DNA from: Streptacidiphilus pinicola
GTDB taxonomy: Bacteria > Actinomycetota > Actinomycetes > Streptomycetales > Streptomycetaceae
NCBI RefSeq assembly: GCF_003258295.1
Contig: NZ_QKYN01000070.1
Span: 1 to 64,000 of the forward strand
Reading direction: 5' to 3'
DNA length: 64,000 nt
Made by a program: the position numbers and the translations under genes. Shown here piece by piece: positions 1 to 9,905 of this stretch (position 1 is its first letter; every line of letters begins with the position of its first letter). The notes beneath the pieces were generated by a model. That model had not been told where the DNA came from. It worked only from the letters and a program-made list of their open reading frames with translations, and did no database searches.

Positions 1-1
1 C

Positions 2-67
2 GGCGAGGACGCCTGGTTCCCGCGCGGCCCGCGCCTGGCCTACGACGAGGTCGTCACCACCGTCTGA
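2..67 (+). CDS. C-terminal end of an unidentified gene, possibly nitroreductase family
   Basis: Only the last 21 codons and the TGA stop are inside the window, so no domain can be assigned. The tail contains [12 protein letters not shown], which resembles the C-terminus of RutE-like nitroreductases (malonic semialdehyde reductase family) as I remember them. That is a weak resemblance. A strong hairpin follows 18 bases after the stop, so this gene ends a transcription unit. Confidence 0.4.
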   Translation, partial: GEDAWFPRGPRLAYDEVVTTV

Positions 68-84
68 GCCAGCCGGCACCGAGC

Positions 85-139
85 GCCACAGCACGGAGCC
101 CCGACCGAGTACCGCCCGGTCGGGGCTCCGTGCTGTGGC
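85..139. terminator. Perfect 23-bp hairpin terminator between convergent genes
   Basis: Arms 85-107 and 117-139 are perfect inverted repeats around a 9-nt loop. There is no T-run, as usual for actinobacterial terminators. It sits between the gene ending at 67 and the opposite-strand gene ending at 169, so it can serve both. Confidence 0.85.
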
Positions 140-168
140 CGTGCTGTGGCGCCGGGGTCAGCGGCAGG

Positions 169-750
169 TCAGTGGTCGGTGAGCTTCGCGGCGAAGTCGC
201 CGAGCTTGGCGAAGGTCTCGGTCCCGAAGACCACGGTGGTGCCCTTGGCGCCCTTCAGCACGATCGCCTGGTAGCGGCTGCCCTGGTAGTTCGTCCAGAC
301 GGTGCCGTCGACGGTCGTCGTCGCGGAGGTCTTCTGCCCGTCCAGGGTCGCGTCGTGGATGACGGAGTCCGCCGGGGCGTTGCTCTGCTGGATCGCGACG
401 TACTGCCCGGCCGGGTCGATGAAGCCGAGCGTCCAGACCGCCGCCCCGGGGTTGGAGCCGTCGAAGTTGACCGAGGTCGCGTTCCAGCCCGACGGCAGGC
501 CCTGCGGGGCGAGCAACGGGTAGGGCGCGGCCCGGCGGGCCGAGACGACGGAGTCCTGGTACTGCACCGGACGCACGCCGTTGCCGCCGCTGTGCGGGAT
601 GAAGAGGTAGATCACTATCCCCGCCGCCAGCACCGCGGCCAGCGACAACACCATGTCGCGCACGGATTTGGCGGCCATCCCCGGCCGCTTGCGCACTGTC
701 ACGTTCTCGGCTGTCACGTTCTCGGTTGCCACCCCACCATGGTGAACCAT
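169..750 (-). CDS. DUF4245-like single-pass membrane protein
   Basis: A 193-residue protein with a basic, Met-rich N-terminus and one clear membrane segment near residues 34-52 (start of helix [13 protein letters not shown]). It ends in an extracytoplasmic domain. Position beside glpX and overall architecture match the DUF4245 family of actinobacteria, whose function is unknown. The first 20 codons contain a small duplicated stretch (ENVT twice), so the true start may be a GTG a few codons in or the internal ATG before AAKSVRDM. It is divergent from glpX with about 155 bases between the starts. Confidence 0.75.
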   Translation of the reverse strand: MVHHGGVATENVTAENVTVRKRPGMAAKSVRDMVLSLAAVLAAGIVIYLFIPHSGGNGVRPVQYQDSVVSARRAAPYPLLAPQGLPSGWNATSVNFDGSNPGAAVWTLGFIDPAGQYVAIQQSNAPADSVIHDATLDGQKTSATTTVDGTVWTNYQGSRYQAIVLKGAKGTTVVFGTETFAKLGDFAAKLTDH

Positions 751-906
751 CGCCGTCGCGCCCTCGGCCGCGGGGTCCCGACGCGCCGCGCGAACGGTCC
801 CGACGTACCCTGCACGTGCCCGGCGCCACAGACATCCGCCCAGGTCGAAGATACGATCGCAGCACCCTCATTCCGGCCGTCGGCGTACAGAGAGGTACGG
901 AATTCG

Positions 907-1947
907 ATGACCGAGCAGCACCAGAACCGTCTGCCTTCTTCCCTGGAGGTCGCCCCCGAGGCACCTGATCGCAACCTCGCCCTCGAACTCGTACGTGTGA
1001 CCGAGGCCGCTGCCATGGCCGCCGGTCGCTGGGTCGGCAAGGGCGACAAGAACGGCGCGGACGGTGCCGCCGTGCGTGCGATGCGCACGCTCGTGCACAC
1101 CGTGTCGATGAACGGCGTCGTCGTCATCGGCGAGGGGGAGAAGGACGAAGCCCCCATGCTCTTCAACGGCGAGCGGATCGGCGACGGCACCGGTGCGGAG
1201 TGCGACGTCGCGGTGGACCCGATCGACGGCACCACGCTCTGTGCGAAGGGCATGCCGAACGCGCTCTCGGTGCTCGCGGTGGCGGACCGCGGCACCATGT
1301 TCGACCCGAGCGCGGTCTTCTACATGGACAAGCTGGTCGCCGGCCCCGAGGCGGCGGGCACGGTCGACATCACCGCGCCGGTCGCGCACAACGTGCAGGC
1401 CGTGGCCCGCGCGAAGGGCAAGGCACCGGAGGACGTGACCGTGGTCCTGCTGGACCGCCCGCGTCACGAGCAGCTGGCTCAGGAGATCCGCGAGGCCGGC
1501 GCGCGGATCAAGTTCATCTCCGACGGCGACGTCGCGGGCGCGGTCATGGCGGTCCGCGAGGGCACCGGCGTCGACCTGCTGCTCGGCATCGGCGGCACGC
1601 CCGAGGGCATCATCGCGGCCTGCGCGATCAAGTGCCTGGGCGGCGTGATCCAGGGCAAGCTCTGGCCGAAGGACGCCGCGGAGCGGCAGAAGGCACTGGA
1701 CGCCGGCCACGACCTGGACCGCGTGCTGCTCACGGACGACCTGGTCAGCGGCGAGAACGTGTTCTTCGTCGCGACCGGCATCACCGACGGCGAGCTGCTG
1801 CGCGGTGTGCACTACCGCTCCGAGACGGCCACGACCAGCTCCCTGGTCATGCGCTCCAAGAGCGGGACGATCCGCCAGATCGACTCGGTCCACCGTCTCT
1901 CGAAGCTCCGCGCCTACAGCGCGGTCGACTTCGACCGGGCGAAGTAG
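907..1947 (+). CDS. glpX: Class II fructose-1,6-bisphosphatase
   Basis: 346 residues, normal for GlpX. It hydrolyses fructose-1,6-bisphosphate to fructose-6-phosphate and phosphate, the committed gluconeogenic step in actinobacteria, which generally rely on GlpX rather than Fbp. The metal and phosphate site is plain: [10 protein letters not shown] at residues 75-84 and DPIDGTT at 104-110. The open frame extends upstream to 130, but the ATG at 907 begins the conserved part and follows a purine-rich GAGAGG stretch near 890. Its presence with GTP-PEPCK (33822-35657) gives the window both gluconeogenic control enzymes. Confidence 0.95.
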   Translation: MTEQHQNRLPSSLEVAPEAPDRNLALELVRVTEAAAMAAGRWVGKGDKNGADGAAVRAMRTLVHTVSMNGVVVIGEGEKDEAPMLFNGERIGDGTGAECDVAVDPIDGTTLCAKGMPNALSVLAVADRGTMFDPSAVFYMDKLVAGPEAAGTVDITAPVAHNVQAVARAKGKAPEDVTVVLLDRPRHEQLAQEIREAGARIKFISDGDVAGAVMAVREGTGVDLLLGIGGTPEGIIAACAIKCLGGVIQGKLWPKDAAERQKALDAGHDLDRVLLTDDLVSGENVFFVATGITDGELLRGVHYRSETATTSSLVMRSKSGTIRQIDSVHRLSKLRAYSAVDFDRAK

Positions 1948-1966
1948 GAATTCGCTTCGCGAATTC

Positions 1967-2120
1967 AGGGGCGCGGGGCTGCAACATCATGCGGCTCCGC
2001 CGCGTGGGCGCGACAAGCCACCCTGTGTGGTGAGTCGCCGCACGAGCAGAGCCATCGGCATGCCGGTGGTTGCTCGCGCCCACGCGGCAGAGCCGCAAAT
2101 CGGCAGAGCCCCGCGCCCCT
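1967..2120. repeat. Long imperfect inverted repeat, streptomycete intergenic element
   Basis: Outer arms 1967-1980 and 2107-2120 are perfect complements (AGGGGCGCGGGGCT). Inner arms 1991-2013 and 2074-2096 pair over 23 bases with one mismatch. A separate 19-base palindrome, GAATTCGC-TTC-GCGAATTC, lies directly before it at 1948-1966, just after the glpX stop. It separates convergent glpX and wblI and probably folds as a bidirectional terminator. A shorter relative occurs at 17716-17772, and a one-arm fragment at 60015-60026. Confidence 0.8.
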
Positions 2121-2140
2121 GACGTGCTGCAACCGACCGT

Positions 2141-2500
2141 TCAGCCCGCGATGCGAAGGTCCTGGTCCTGGCGGCGACGGCGGGCGAGGACGACGCGGCG
2201 TTCGGCCGCGGTGAGGCCGCCCCAGACGCCGTAGGGCTCGGGGAGGACCAGGGCGTGCTCGCGGCACTCCAGCAGGACCGGGCAGCGCGCGCAGACCTGC
2301 TTGGCCTGCTCCTCGCGGGCCAGGCGCGCGGCCGTCGGCTCCTTGGAGGGGGCGAAGAAGAGACCGGCCTCGTCGCGGCGGCAGGCCGCGCCCGTGTGCC
2401 AGGGGTCGTCCTCCGGACTCGGCCCACGCTGAGCCGGGACCGTGCTCCCCGCGACGCGGGGGCGGAAGACATCCTGACGGGACGCGATCGGATGCAGCAC
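2141..2500 (-). CDS. wblI: WhiB-like iron-sulfur transcription factor
   Basis: 119 residues with the four cysteines of Wbl proteins (C40, C70, C73, C79) that ligate a [4Fe-4S] cluster. The GVWGG turn follows at residues 91-95, then a basic tail (LARRRRQ). Start is GTG. Wbl proteins act as redox-sensitive partners of the principal sigma factor. The location directly beside glpX matches the gene called wblI in Streptomyces coelicolor, which is why I use that symbol. Assignment to the family is firm; the paralogue name rests on synteny recalled from memory. Confidence 0.85.
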   Translation of the reverse strand: MLHPIASRQDVFRPRVAGSTVPAQRGPSPEDDPWHTGAACRRDEAGLFFAPSKEPTAARLAREEQAKQVCARCPVLLECREHALVLPEPYGVWGGLTAAERRVVLARRRRQDQDLRIAG

Positions 2501-2662
2501 GGCGCACTCCTGACGACGGGCCGGGGGGAGTTCTCACGAAATCGCGCACAACGTCGGGGCGCTGGGGGACGCCACGGTGACGTTGCGACAGTGCGATGTG
2601 AAACGGGATCTACCCCGGCATAGGTCGATTCATGCACACGGCACACAACCAGATCGACAGAC

Positions 2663-2674
2663 TGTCATATGACA
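2663..2674. promoter_or_regulatory. 12-bp palindrome TGTCATATGACA upstream of wblI
   Basis: A perfect palindrome in the AT-richest part of the 225-base gap between the wblI start and the 3' end of the DUF1707 gene. It lies about 165 bases upstream of wblI and could be an operator or part of a promoter. No bound regulator can be named. Apart from it I see nothing else in this gap. Confidence 0.35.
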
Positions 2675-2725
2675 ACGCCTTTGGCTCGCACGACGCTTGA
2701 CACTCGCACGAGCGGGGGCGCCGGC

Positions 2726-3436
2726 TCAGCCCCGCGGGCGGCCCCGGTCCTCGACGGCCTGCCTGCGCCCACGGCGCCGACTTGCGGCGACGCCGCCGAA
2801 GACGGCCTTGCCGCGGACCGTGACGACGGGACCGTTCGGGTCCGTGCCCTCCTCCTCGCGGACCTCGAAGCCGCCGAAGATGCCTGAGCCGCCGCCGTGC
2901 AGGGAGACGTGGTCGGGGACCTTCACCTCGACCCCACCGAAGATCGCGTTGACCTCGATGACCAGCTCGGGCGCGTCGAAGACGGCCTCGGTCAGGTCGA
3001 TCTCGATACCGCCGAAGATCGCCTTGGCCCGCATGAATCGGCCGGCGCGGAAACGGCCCTTGCGGACCGAGCCGCCGAAGATCGCCACGATCTCGTTCGA
3101 TCCCGACACCGGCGCGGGCTCCTGCGCGGAGGCGGGCGCCGCGACGGACTGCGGCTGCACCCGGTCGTGGGCCGGCAGGTCACGCGTGAGGGGAACCAGC
3201 TCGCCGAGCGTCTTGGCCGCGTAGGCGGCGTCGAGGCGCTGCGAGTGCTCCTCGGCGTCCAGCCGGCCCTCCGCGTACGCGTCGCGCAGCGCCGCGGCGA
3301 CCCGTTCCCGGTCCGCGTCGGAGGCACGAAGATCCCCCTCCGCGGGCTCCGCGAACGGCCGCGGAACGGGCTCGTTCCTCGGGTTCGCCTCCGGGAGGCG
3401 CTCGGGCTCCGACGCTGACGACGAGGAGTTGTCCAC
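2726..3436 (-). CDS. DUF1707 SHOCT-like domain protein with LiaF-like C-terminal domain
   Basis: About 236 residues from the GTG at 3434-3436; the frame is open to 3493, so a 255-residue form is possible. The N-terminal third holds the DUF1707 signature: LRASDADRERV, then AYAEGRLDAEEHSQRLD and AKTLGELVPLTRDLP. The C-terminal part has five repeats around AIFGG/GIFGG, typical of the LiaF-like (DUF2154) beta-rich fold. No membrane segment is evident. LiaF-like domains take part in cell-envelope stress sensing in other bacteria; a role here is inference. Confidence 0.8.
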   Translation of the reverse strand: MDNSSSSASEPERLPEANPRNEPVPRPFAEPAEGDLRASDADRERVAAALRDAYAEGRLDAEEHSQRLDAAYAAKTLGELVPLTRDLPAHDRVQPQSVAAPASAQEPAPVSGSNEIVAIFGGSVRKGRFRAGRFMRAKAIFGGIEIDLTEAVFDAPELVIEVNAIFGGVEVKVPDHVSLHGGGSGIFGGFEVREEEGTDPNGPVVTVRGKAVFGGVAASRRRGRRQAVEDRGRPRG

Positions 3437-3585
3437 GGCCCGAGAATAGTCAGCCGCCCCGCCGAGTGACCAGTGACGTGTGATCCCGCGCACCCTCCCG
3501 GGACCGCGCCCGGAGGCCGCACGGGTGGTCGATACCCTGGAAGGCGCGCCGACGACGACGCCTGACCGTGAAGGACTGTCCGCAC

Positions 3586-5223
<1,638 letters not shown>

Positions 5224-5244
<21 letters not shown>

Positions 5245-5328
5245 GCCGGATCATGTGACGAGCCCGGTCGGGCCGAAGGCCTGAGCCGGATCATGTGACG
5301 AGCCCGGTCGGGCCGAAGGCCTGAGCCG
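5224..5328 (+). repeat. Tandem 40-bp repeat made from the fumarase 3' end
   Basis: The unit begins CCGGTCGGGCCGAAGGCCTG. Copies start at 5224, 5264 and 5304; the first two are complete and the third breaks off after about 25 bases. The first copy encodes the last codons of the fumarase, including its TGA. The other two are non-coding duplicates in the gap before fumC. Confidence 0.9.
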
Positions 5329-5389
5329 CGCATCCTGACGGCGTGTCCAGGGCGGGAACACCCACCCGCCCTGGGACGCTGATCGGGAT

Positions 5390-6775
5390 ATGGAGAGCTA
5401 CCGGATCGAGCACGACTCGATGGGTGAGGTGCGCGTCCCCGCCGAGGCCAAGTGGGGTGCGCAGACGCAGCGCGCGGTGGAGAACTTCCCGATCTCGGGG
5501 CAGCGGTTGGAGCGGGCGCACATCGCGGCGCTGGCGCAGATCAAGGCCGCCGCGGCGAAGGTGAACGCGAAGCTCGGGGTACTGGACGCCGAGACCGCGC
5601 AGGCGATCCGGAGTGCGGCCAAGGAGGTCGCGGCCGGGCAGTGGGACGACGAGTTCCCCATCGACGTGTTCCAGACCGGCTCGGGCACCTCGTCCAACAT
5701 GAACATGAACGAGGTCGTCGCGACACTCGCGAGCGAGCGGCTCGGGCGGTCCGTGCACCCGAACGACCACGTCAACGCGAGCCAGTCGTCCAACGACGTC
5801 TTCCCCAGCTCGATCCACATCGCGGCCACGGCCGCCGTCACCCACGAGCTGATCCCGGCGCTGAACCATCTCGCGGACGCGCTCGCGCGCAAGGCCGAGG
5901 AGTTCGCGACGGTGGTCAAGTCCGGCCGGACGCACCTGATGGACGCCACGCCGGTCACGCTCGGGCAGGAGTTCGGCGGCTACGCCGCCCAGGTCCGTTA
6001 CGGCGTGGAGCGGCTGCGGGCCACGCTGCCGCGGGTCGCGGAGCTGCCGTTGGGCGGGACGGCCGTCGGGACCGGGATCAACACGCCGAGCGGGTTCTCG
6101 GCCGCGGTGATCGCGGAGGTGGCGCGGGCCACGGGGCTGCCGCTGACGGAGGCCAGGGACCACTTCGAGGCGCAGGGCGCGCGGGACGGCCTGGTGGAGC
6201 TGAGCGGCCAGCTGCGCACGATCGCGGTCGGGTTCACCAAGATCTCCAACGACCTGCGCTGGATGGGTTCGGGCCCGCGCACCGGTCTCGGCGAGATCAA
6301 CCTGCCGGATCTGCAGCCGGGTTCGTCGATCATGCCGGGCAAGGTGAACCCGGTGATCCCCGAGGCGACGCTGATGGTCGCCGCGCAGGTGATCGGCAAC
6401 GACGCCACCGTCACCATGGCCGGGGCGAGCGGTGCGTTCGAGCTGAACGTGATGCTGCCGGTGCTGGCGCGCAACGTGCTGGAGTCGGTGCGGCTGCTGG
6501 GCAACGTCGCCCGCCTGCTGGCGGACCGCACCGTGGACGGCGTGACGGCCAACGTGGAGCGGCTGCGCGAGTACGCGGAGTCGTCCCCCTCGGTCGTCAC
6601 GCCGCTCAACCGCTACCTCGGCTACGAGGAGGCGGCGAAGATCGCCAAGCAGTCCCTGGCGGAGCGCAAGACGATCCGCCAGGTCGTGCTGGAGCGCGGC
6701 CATGTCGAGGCGGGGCGGATCACCGAGGAGCAGCTCGACCAGGCTCTGGACGTGCTGCGGATGACCCGCCCCTGA
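5390..6775 (+). CDS. fumC: Class II fumarate hydratase
   Basis: 461 residues, the normal FumC length, in the fumarase/aspartase superfamily. It needs no iron and interconverts fumarate and malate in the TCA cycle. Substrate-site motifs are visible: GSGTSSNMN at 97-105, [14 protein letters not shown] near 125, and the mobile-loop signature [11 protein letters not shown] near residue 310. It lies 145 bases after the class I fumarase, separated by the 40-bp repeats, so it may have its own promoter. The product is convergent with the chitinase gene and only 12 bases separate the two stops. Confidence 0.95.
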   Translation: MESYRIEHDSMGEVRVPAEAKWGAQTQRAVENFPISGQRLERAHIAALAQIKAAAAKVNAKLGVLDAETAQAIRSAAKEVAAGQWDDEFPIDVFQTGSGTSSNMNMNEVVATLASERLGRSVHPNDHVNASQSSNDVFPSSIHIAATAAVTHELIPALNHLADALARKAEEFATVVKSGRTHLMDATPVTLGQEFGGYAAQVRYGVERLRATLPRVAELPLGGTAVGTGINTPSGFSAAVIAEVARATGLPLTEARDHFEAQGARDGLVELSGQLRTIAVGFTKISNDLRWMGSGPRTGLGEINLPDLQPGSSIMPGKVNPVIPEATLMVAAQVIGNDATVTMAGASGAFELNVMLPVLARNVLESVRLLGNVARLLADRTVDGVTANVERLREYAESSPSVVTPLNRYLGYEEAAKIAKQSLAERKTIRQVVLERGHVEAGRITEEQLDQALDVLRMTRP

Positions 6776-6787
6776 ACGGCGCTGACG

Positions 6788-9211
6788 TCAGCCGACGGCG
6801 AAGTCGTCGGCGTTGACGTTGCCCTGTCCGTACCAGCCGTGCACGTAGACGGTGACAGTGCCGCTGGAGCCGGTGGTGAACGGCACCGTCAGCTGGTTCC
6901 AACTGGTGCCGCTGGACCAGGTGCTGGCGGTGGCACCACCGCTGACGCCGATGTAGGCGTACGGGCCTGTGACCCAACCGGTCAGCTTGTAGCTGGTGTT
7001 GGGCTGCAGGGTGATGGTCTGGTCGCACTCGCCGGTGGTGCTGGAGGACGGGGCGACCTGGAGCGCGTAGCTGCCGGAGTGGACCGGGCTGCTGACCACG
7101 CCACTGCCGGACTGGCAGGTCCACGGGCTGAGGCTGCCGCTCTCGAACCCGCCGTTGGCGAGCGCGCCGCCCCCGCCCCCGCCGCTGGAGTTGACGGTCC
7201 AGGTGAACGACGTCGACCCGGACGCGCTACCGGACGAGGCGGTGACCGTCACGTTCGACGTGCCCGCCGTCGTCGGCGTCCCGGAGATCAGACCCGACGA
7301 GGAGATGCTCAGCCCCGCCGGCAGACCCGTCGCCGAGTACGTCAACGACTTCCCCGCCGAGTCCGAACCCGACACCTGCACCGACGCCGCCGTGCCCACC
7401 GTCCCCGTCTGGTTGCCCGGGTTGGTGACCGTCACGGTCTCGGTGCCGCCACCGCCGGAGCTCACGGTCCAGGTGAACGACGTCGACCCCGAGGCGCTAC
7501 CGGACGAGGCGGTGACCGTCACGTTCGACGTACCCGCCGTCGTCGGCGTCCCGGAGATCAGACCCGACGAGGAGATGCTCAGCCCCGCCGGCAGACCCGT
7601 CGCCGAGTACGTCAACGACTTCCCCGCCGAGTCCGAACCCGACACCTGCACCGACGCCGCCGTGCCCACCGTCCCCGTCTGGTTACCGGGGTTGGCGACC
7701 GAGACGGTCTCGGTGCCGCCACCGCCGGTGGGGCAGGAGCTCGCCGAGCCGTTGATGTCGTTGACCGCCGAGTTGAAGAGCGTGGTGGCCGGGTCGAGGT
7801 CGTAGAGCGAGAACATCATGAACCCGCCCAGGCCGTTGCAGTGCGCGTAGTCGGCGCGGGCCTGGATGGACTGCGGGTCCTCGCCGCCGTAGAAGTTGTT
7901 GCCGTCGTAGAAGTAGGCCGAGTCGGTCACCGGGTCCCAGTAGGTGTCCGACGCGTTGTTCACGACGCCGTTCAGTTCCTTGTACATGGCCACGCCCGGC
8001 ACGTTGCCGGAGTCGGTCTGGCCTGGTGAGCCGCCGGTGGCCGACTGGTAGAGCCCGTGGTTCGAGCCCGCCGGCACGCCCGTCCAGCCCCGGTAGTAGA
8101 AGGGGATGCCGACGGTGAGCTTGTTGGCGGGGAACCCGCCGGGGATGCCGTAGGCGCTGTCGCCGACGGTCCAGGCTCTGATCGCGTTGTCGACGCTGTA
8201 CGTCTCGTTGCCGGGGGCGACCTTGGACTCCGGCGAGTTCGGGTTCGCGTAGAGCGGGTCCTGTTCGTCCGTGGGCCCGGTGGCGTTCCACGCGCCGTAC
8301 ATGTCGTACGTCATCGCGTCGGCGAAGGTGAGGTACTGGCCGATCTGGTTGGTCTGGATCTTGCTGATCTTGTCCTGGCCGGAGGGAACCGCCGCCGAGA
8401 GCGCGTAGCTGTGGCCGTCGGCCGCGCCCTGCGCGTTGAGCTCGGTGCGGAACTCCTGCAGCAGCGCGGTGTAGTTGGCGGTGTCGGCGGCCGAGTAGTG
8501 GTTGCCGAGGTGGCCGGCCGCGCCCGGGTACTCCCAGTCGATGTCGAAGCCGTCGAAGATGCCGGCGCCGGTCCCGGCGCCGCCGTAGCCGCTCTGGGAG
8601 GGCAGGTTGCCCTTGATGAACATGTCGATGCAGGAGGAGACGAACTTCTGCCGGGAGGCGGAGGTCGCGGCCACGTCGGAGAAGTACTTGGAGTAGGTCC
8701 AACCGCCGAGCGAGAGCAGGATCTTGAGGTTGGGGTACTTCTTCTTCAGCTCCTGCAACTGATGGAAGTTGCCGGCGATGGGCTGGTTGTAGACGTCCGA
8801 GGTGCCGTCGACGCTGATCGAGGAGTCGTAGCTCTTCTGGTAGTCGGCGAAGCTGTCACCGGCGCCGTCACCGGCGTTCGGGTCGTTCTCGCCGGCCGGG
8901 TCAGGGTCGGTGGCCTTGGTGGTCTCGAAGCAGGTCAGGTTGGTCGGGTCGATGTTCTCGAAGTCGTAGATGAGGTAGTCGAGCTTGCCCGCGATGCCCT
9001 CGGTGTCGAGGTTCTTCGGGTAGAAGGCGTTCTGGTAGATCGACCACTGGTCGAAGTAGGCGACCTTGATCCCCCCGCTGGTCGCCGCGGCGCCGGTGGT
9101 GTTCCCCGCGGCCGCCGCGGGGGCGATGCCTCCCAGCAGGGAGGCGGCCAAGCCGAACACGGCTGTCGCCGCCCCCGCGATGGTGAGTCCGAGCCGTCTG
9201 GAGCGTGGCAT
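6788..9211 (-). CDS. Secreted multidomain GH18 chitinase
   Basis: 807 residues. The order is: an Arg-rich signal peptide (about 1-35), a GH18 catalytic domain (about 45-480), two nearly identical 90-residue Ig-like (He_PIG type) domains (about 494-583 and 584-673), a Gly-rich linker and a C-terminal CBM4/9-like carbohydrate-binding domain. The GH18 signature DxxDxDxE is intact at residues 220-227, with E227 the expected proton donor. An in-frame TTG two codons upstream is possible, but a CGGAGG ribosome site at 9218-9223 lies six bases from the ATG at 9211. It hydrolyses chitin outside the cell. A dre-like operator lies upstream. Confidence 0.93.
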   Translation of the reverse strand: MPRSRRLGLTIAGAATAVFGLAASLLGGIAPAAAAGNTTGAAATSGGIKVAYFDQWSIYQNAFYPKNLDTEGIAGKLDYLIYDFENIDPTNLTCFETTKATDPDPAGENDPNAGDGAGDSFADYQKSYDSSISVDGTSDVYNQPIAGNFHQLQELKKKYPNLKILLSLGGWTYSKYFSDVAATSASRQKFVSSCIDMFIKGNLPSQSGYGGAGTGAGIFDGFDIDWEYPGAAGHLGNHYSAADTANYTALLQEFRTELNAQGAADGHSYALSAAVPSGQDKISKIQTNQIGQYLTFADAMTYDMYGAWNATGPTDEQDPLYANPNSPESKVAPGNETYSVDNAIRAWTVGDSAYGIPGGFPANKLTVGIPFYYRGWTGVPAGSNHGLYQSATGGSPGQTDSGNVPGVAMYKELNGVVNNASDTYWDPVTDSAYFYDGNNFYGGEDPQSIQARADYAHCNGLGGFMMFSLYDLDPATTLFNSAVNDINGSASSCPTGGGGTETVSVANPGNQTGTVGTAASVQVSGSDSAGKSLTYSATGLPAGLSISSSGLISGTPTTAGTSNVTVTASSGSASGSTSFTWTVSSGGGGTETVTVTNPGNQTGTVGTAASVQVSGSDSAGKSLTYSATGLPAGLSISSSGLISGTPTTAGTSNVTVTASSGSASGSTSFTWTVNSSGGGGGGALANGGFESGSLSPWTCQSGSGVVSSPVHSGSYALQVAPSSSTTGECDQTITLQPNTSYKLTGWVTGPYAYIGVSGGATASTWSSGTSWNQLTVPFTTGSSGTVTVYVHGWYGQGNVNADDFAVG
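7194..7733 (-). repeat. Two tandem 270-bp repeats coding the chitinase Ig-like domains
   Basis: 7194-7463 and 7464-7733 are nearly identical at the DNA level, including silent positions, with only scattered differences. Each encodes one 90-residue Ig-like spacer. Such similarity points to recent duplication or ongoing gene conversion. Confidence 0.9.
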
Positions 9212-9252
9212 GTGCAACCTCCGTGTGGACGTGTACCCGACACTCCATCACG

Positions 9253-9266
9253 TTGGTATATACCAA
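9253..9266. promoter_or_regulatory. 14-bp palindrome TTGGTATATACCAA in the chitinase promoter region
   Basis: A perfect AT-rich palindrome 42 bases upstream of the chitinase start. It lies between the dre-like site and the gene, so it could be a second operator or contain the -10 region. The regulator is unknown. Confidence 0.5.
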
Positions 9267-9276
9267 TCCAGCCGTC

Positions 9277-9292
9277 AAGGGTCTGGACCAAT
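9277..9292. promoter_or_regulatory. DasR-type operator (dre-like) of the chitinase gene
   Basis: AAGGGTCTGGACCAAT fits the DasR dre consensus ACTGGTCTAGACCACT at the symmetric core GGTCTNGACC. On the minus strand it directly abuts TTGACG, a good -35 hexamer. The strand reading TGGTCCAGACC matches the repeat known from Streptomyces chitinase promoters. DasR is a GntR regulator released by glucosamine-6-phosphate. Confidence 0.75.
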
Positions 9293-9321
9293 TTGACCTG
9301 ACGTTAAGTCAGGCTTATGGC

Positions 9322-9654
9322 TCAGAGCAGACTCTGGCCCAGTGCCTCGGCCAGCCGCAGCTGGGTCGCCGCCTCCTCGGCGCGACCGCCCTGGCGCTCC
9401 AGGGTGCGGCCCAGCATCAGGCGCGCGTAGCCGTCGACCGGGTCGGCCTCCAGCACCCGCAGCAGCGCCTCCTCGGCGCGACGCAGCTGCGCCGAGTGGT
9501 AGTACGAGCGCGCCAGCAGCTGCCGGGCGGCGCCGTGGGTCGGCTCGGCCTCGACGATCGGGGCCAGGATCAGCGCGGCGTCGCTGTAGGCCTTCGAGTC
9601 GAAGAAGAGCTGTGCGCGGGCGTACTCCTCGGCAAGCGTGTCAGTCACGGACAT
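9322..9654 (-). CDS. Small tetratricopeptide-repeat protein
   Basis: 110 residues, almost entirely TPR-like helices: EEYARAQLFFDSKAYSDAALIL, then AARQLLARSYYHSAQLRRAEEAL and YARLMLGRTLERQGG. ATG start with AAGGGG close upstream at 9656-9661. TPR proteins are protein-interaction scaffolds; the partner is unknown. It is divergent from the leader peptide and dioxygenase unit. Confidence 0.8.
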   Translation of the reverse strand: MSVTDTLAEEYARAQLFFDSKAYSDAALILAPIVEAEPTHGAARQLLARSYYHSAQLRRAEEALLRVLEADPVDGYARLMLGRTLERQGGRAEEAATQLRLAEALGQSLL

Positions 9655-9754
9655 CCCCTTTCACTTCTTCGAATCGCGGGCCGGATGGCTTGTCGGGCGC
9701 TGTAACGCATGCCCGAGCCCGGTCATTCCCTGCGAAGTGTCGGCTTGCTCACGG

Positions 9755-9782
9755 TTGCCGCGCCCCGTGACCGCGTTACGCT
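9755..9782 (+). promoter_or_regulatory. Predicted promoter of the leader peptide and dioxygenase
   Basis: TTGCCG (9755-9760), 16-base spacer, TACGCT (9777-9782). The -10 ends six bases before the ATG of the leader ORF, so the transcript would start at or next to that ATG and be leaderless. Confidence 0.5.
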
Positions 9783-9788
9783 CGAAGC

Positions 9789-9863
9789 ATGGTCATGCTC
9801 GTCTCCCGTCGCCACGTGGACTTCGTCCGCGTCACGAGCATGTCCTGTCGCGCCGAGGCCTGA
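9789..9863 (+). CDS. 24-residue cysteine-type leader peptide
   Basis: An ATG-started ORF of 24 codons with the pattern SRRHVDF...RV.S.SCRA near its middle and end. This is the recurrent form of the short actinobacterial leader peptides (SRRHVDL..CRA type) found ahead of sulfur-metabolism genes and linked to cysteine-dependent attenuation. A single Cys codon lies four codons before the stop. The downstream oxygenase starts 42 bases later. The peptide sequence is seen directly; the regulatory role is inferred from the family. Confidence 0.75.
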   Translation: MVMLVSRRHVDFVRVTSMSCRAEA

Positions 9864-9905
9864 CCCCAGCGTCCCCCTCCCCTCCGCGCCTCCCCGAGGA
9901 CCCCC

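Noticed and set aside
130-906. Upstream extension of glpX to position 130
   Set aside because: The extra 259 codons are antisense to the DUF4245 gene and not similar to GlpX, which begins properly at the ATG at 907.
7194-7733. CRISPR array or insertion sequence at the chitinase repeats
   Set aside because: The repeats are 270 bases, contiguous, in frame and encode complete Ig-like domains.
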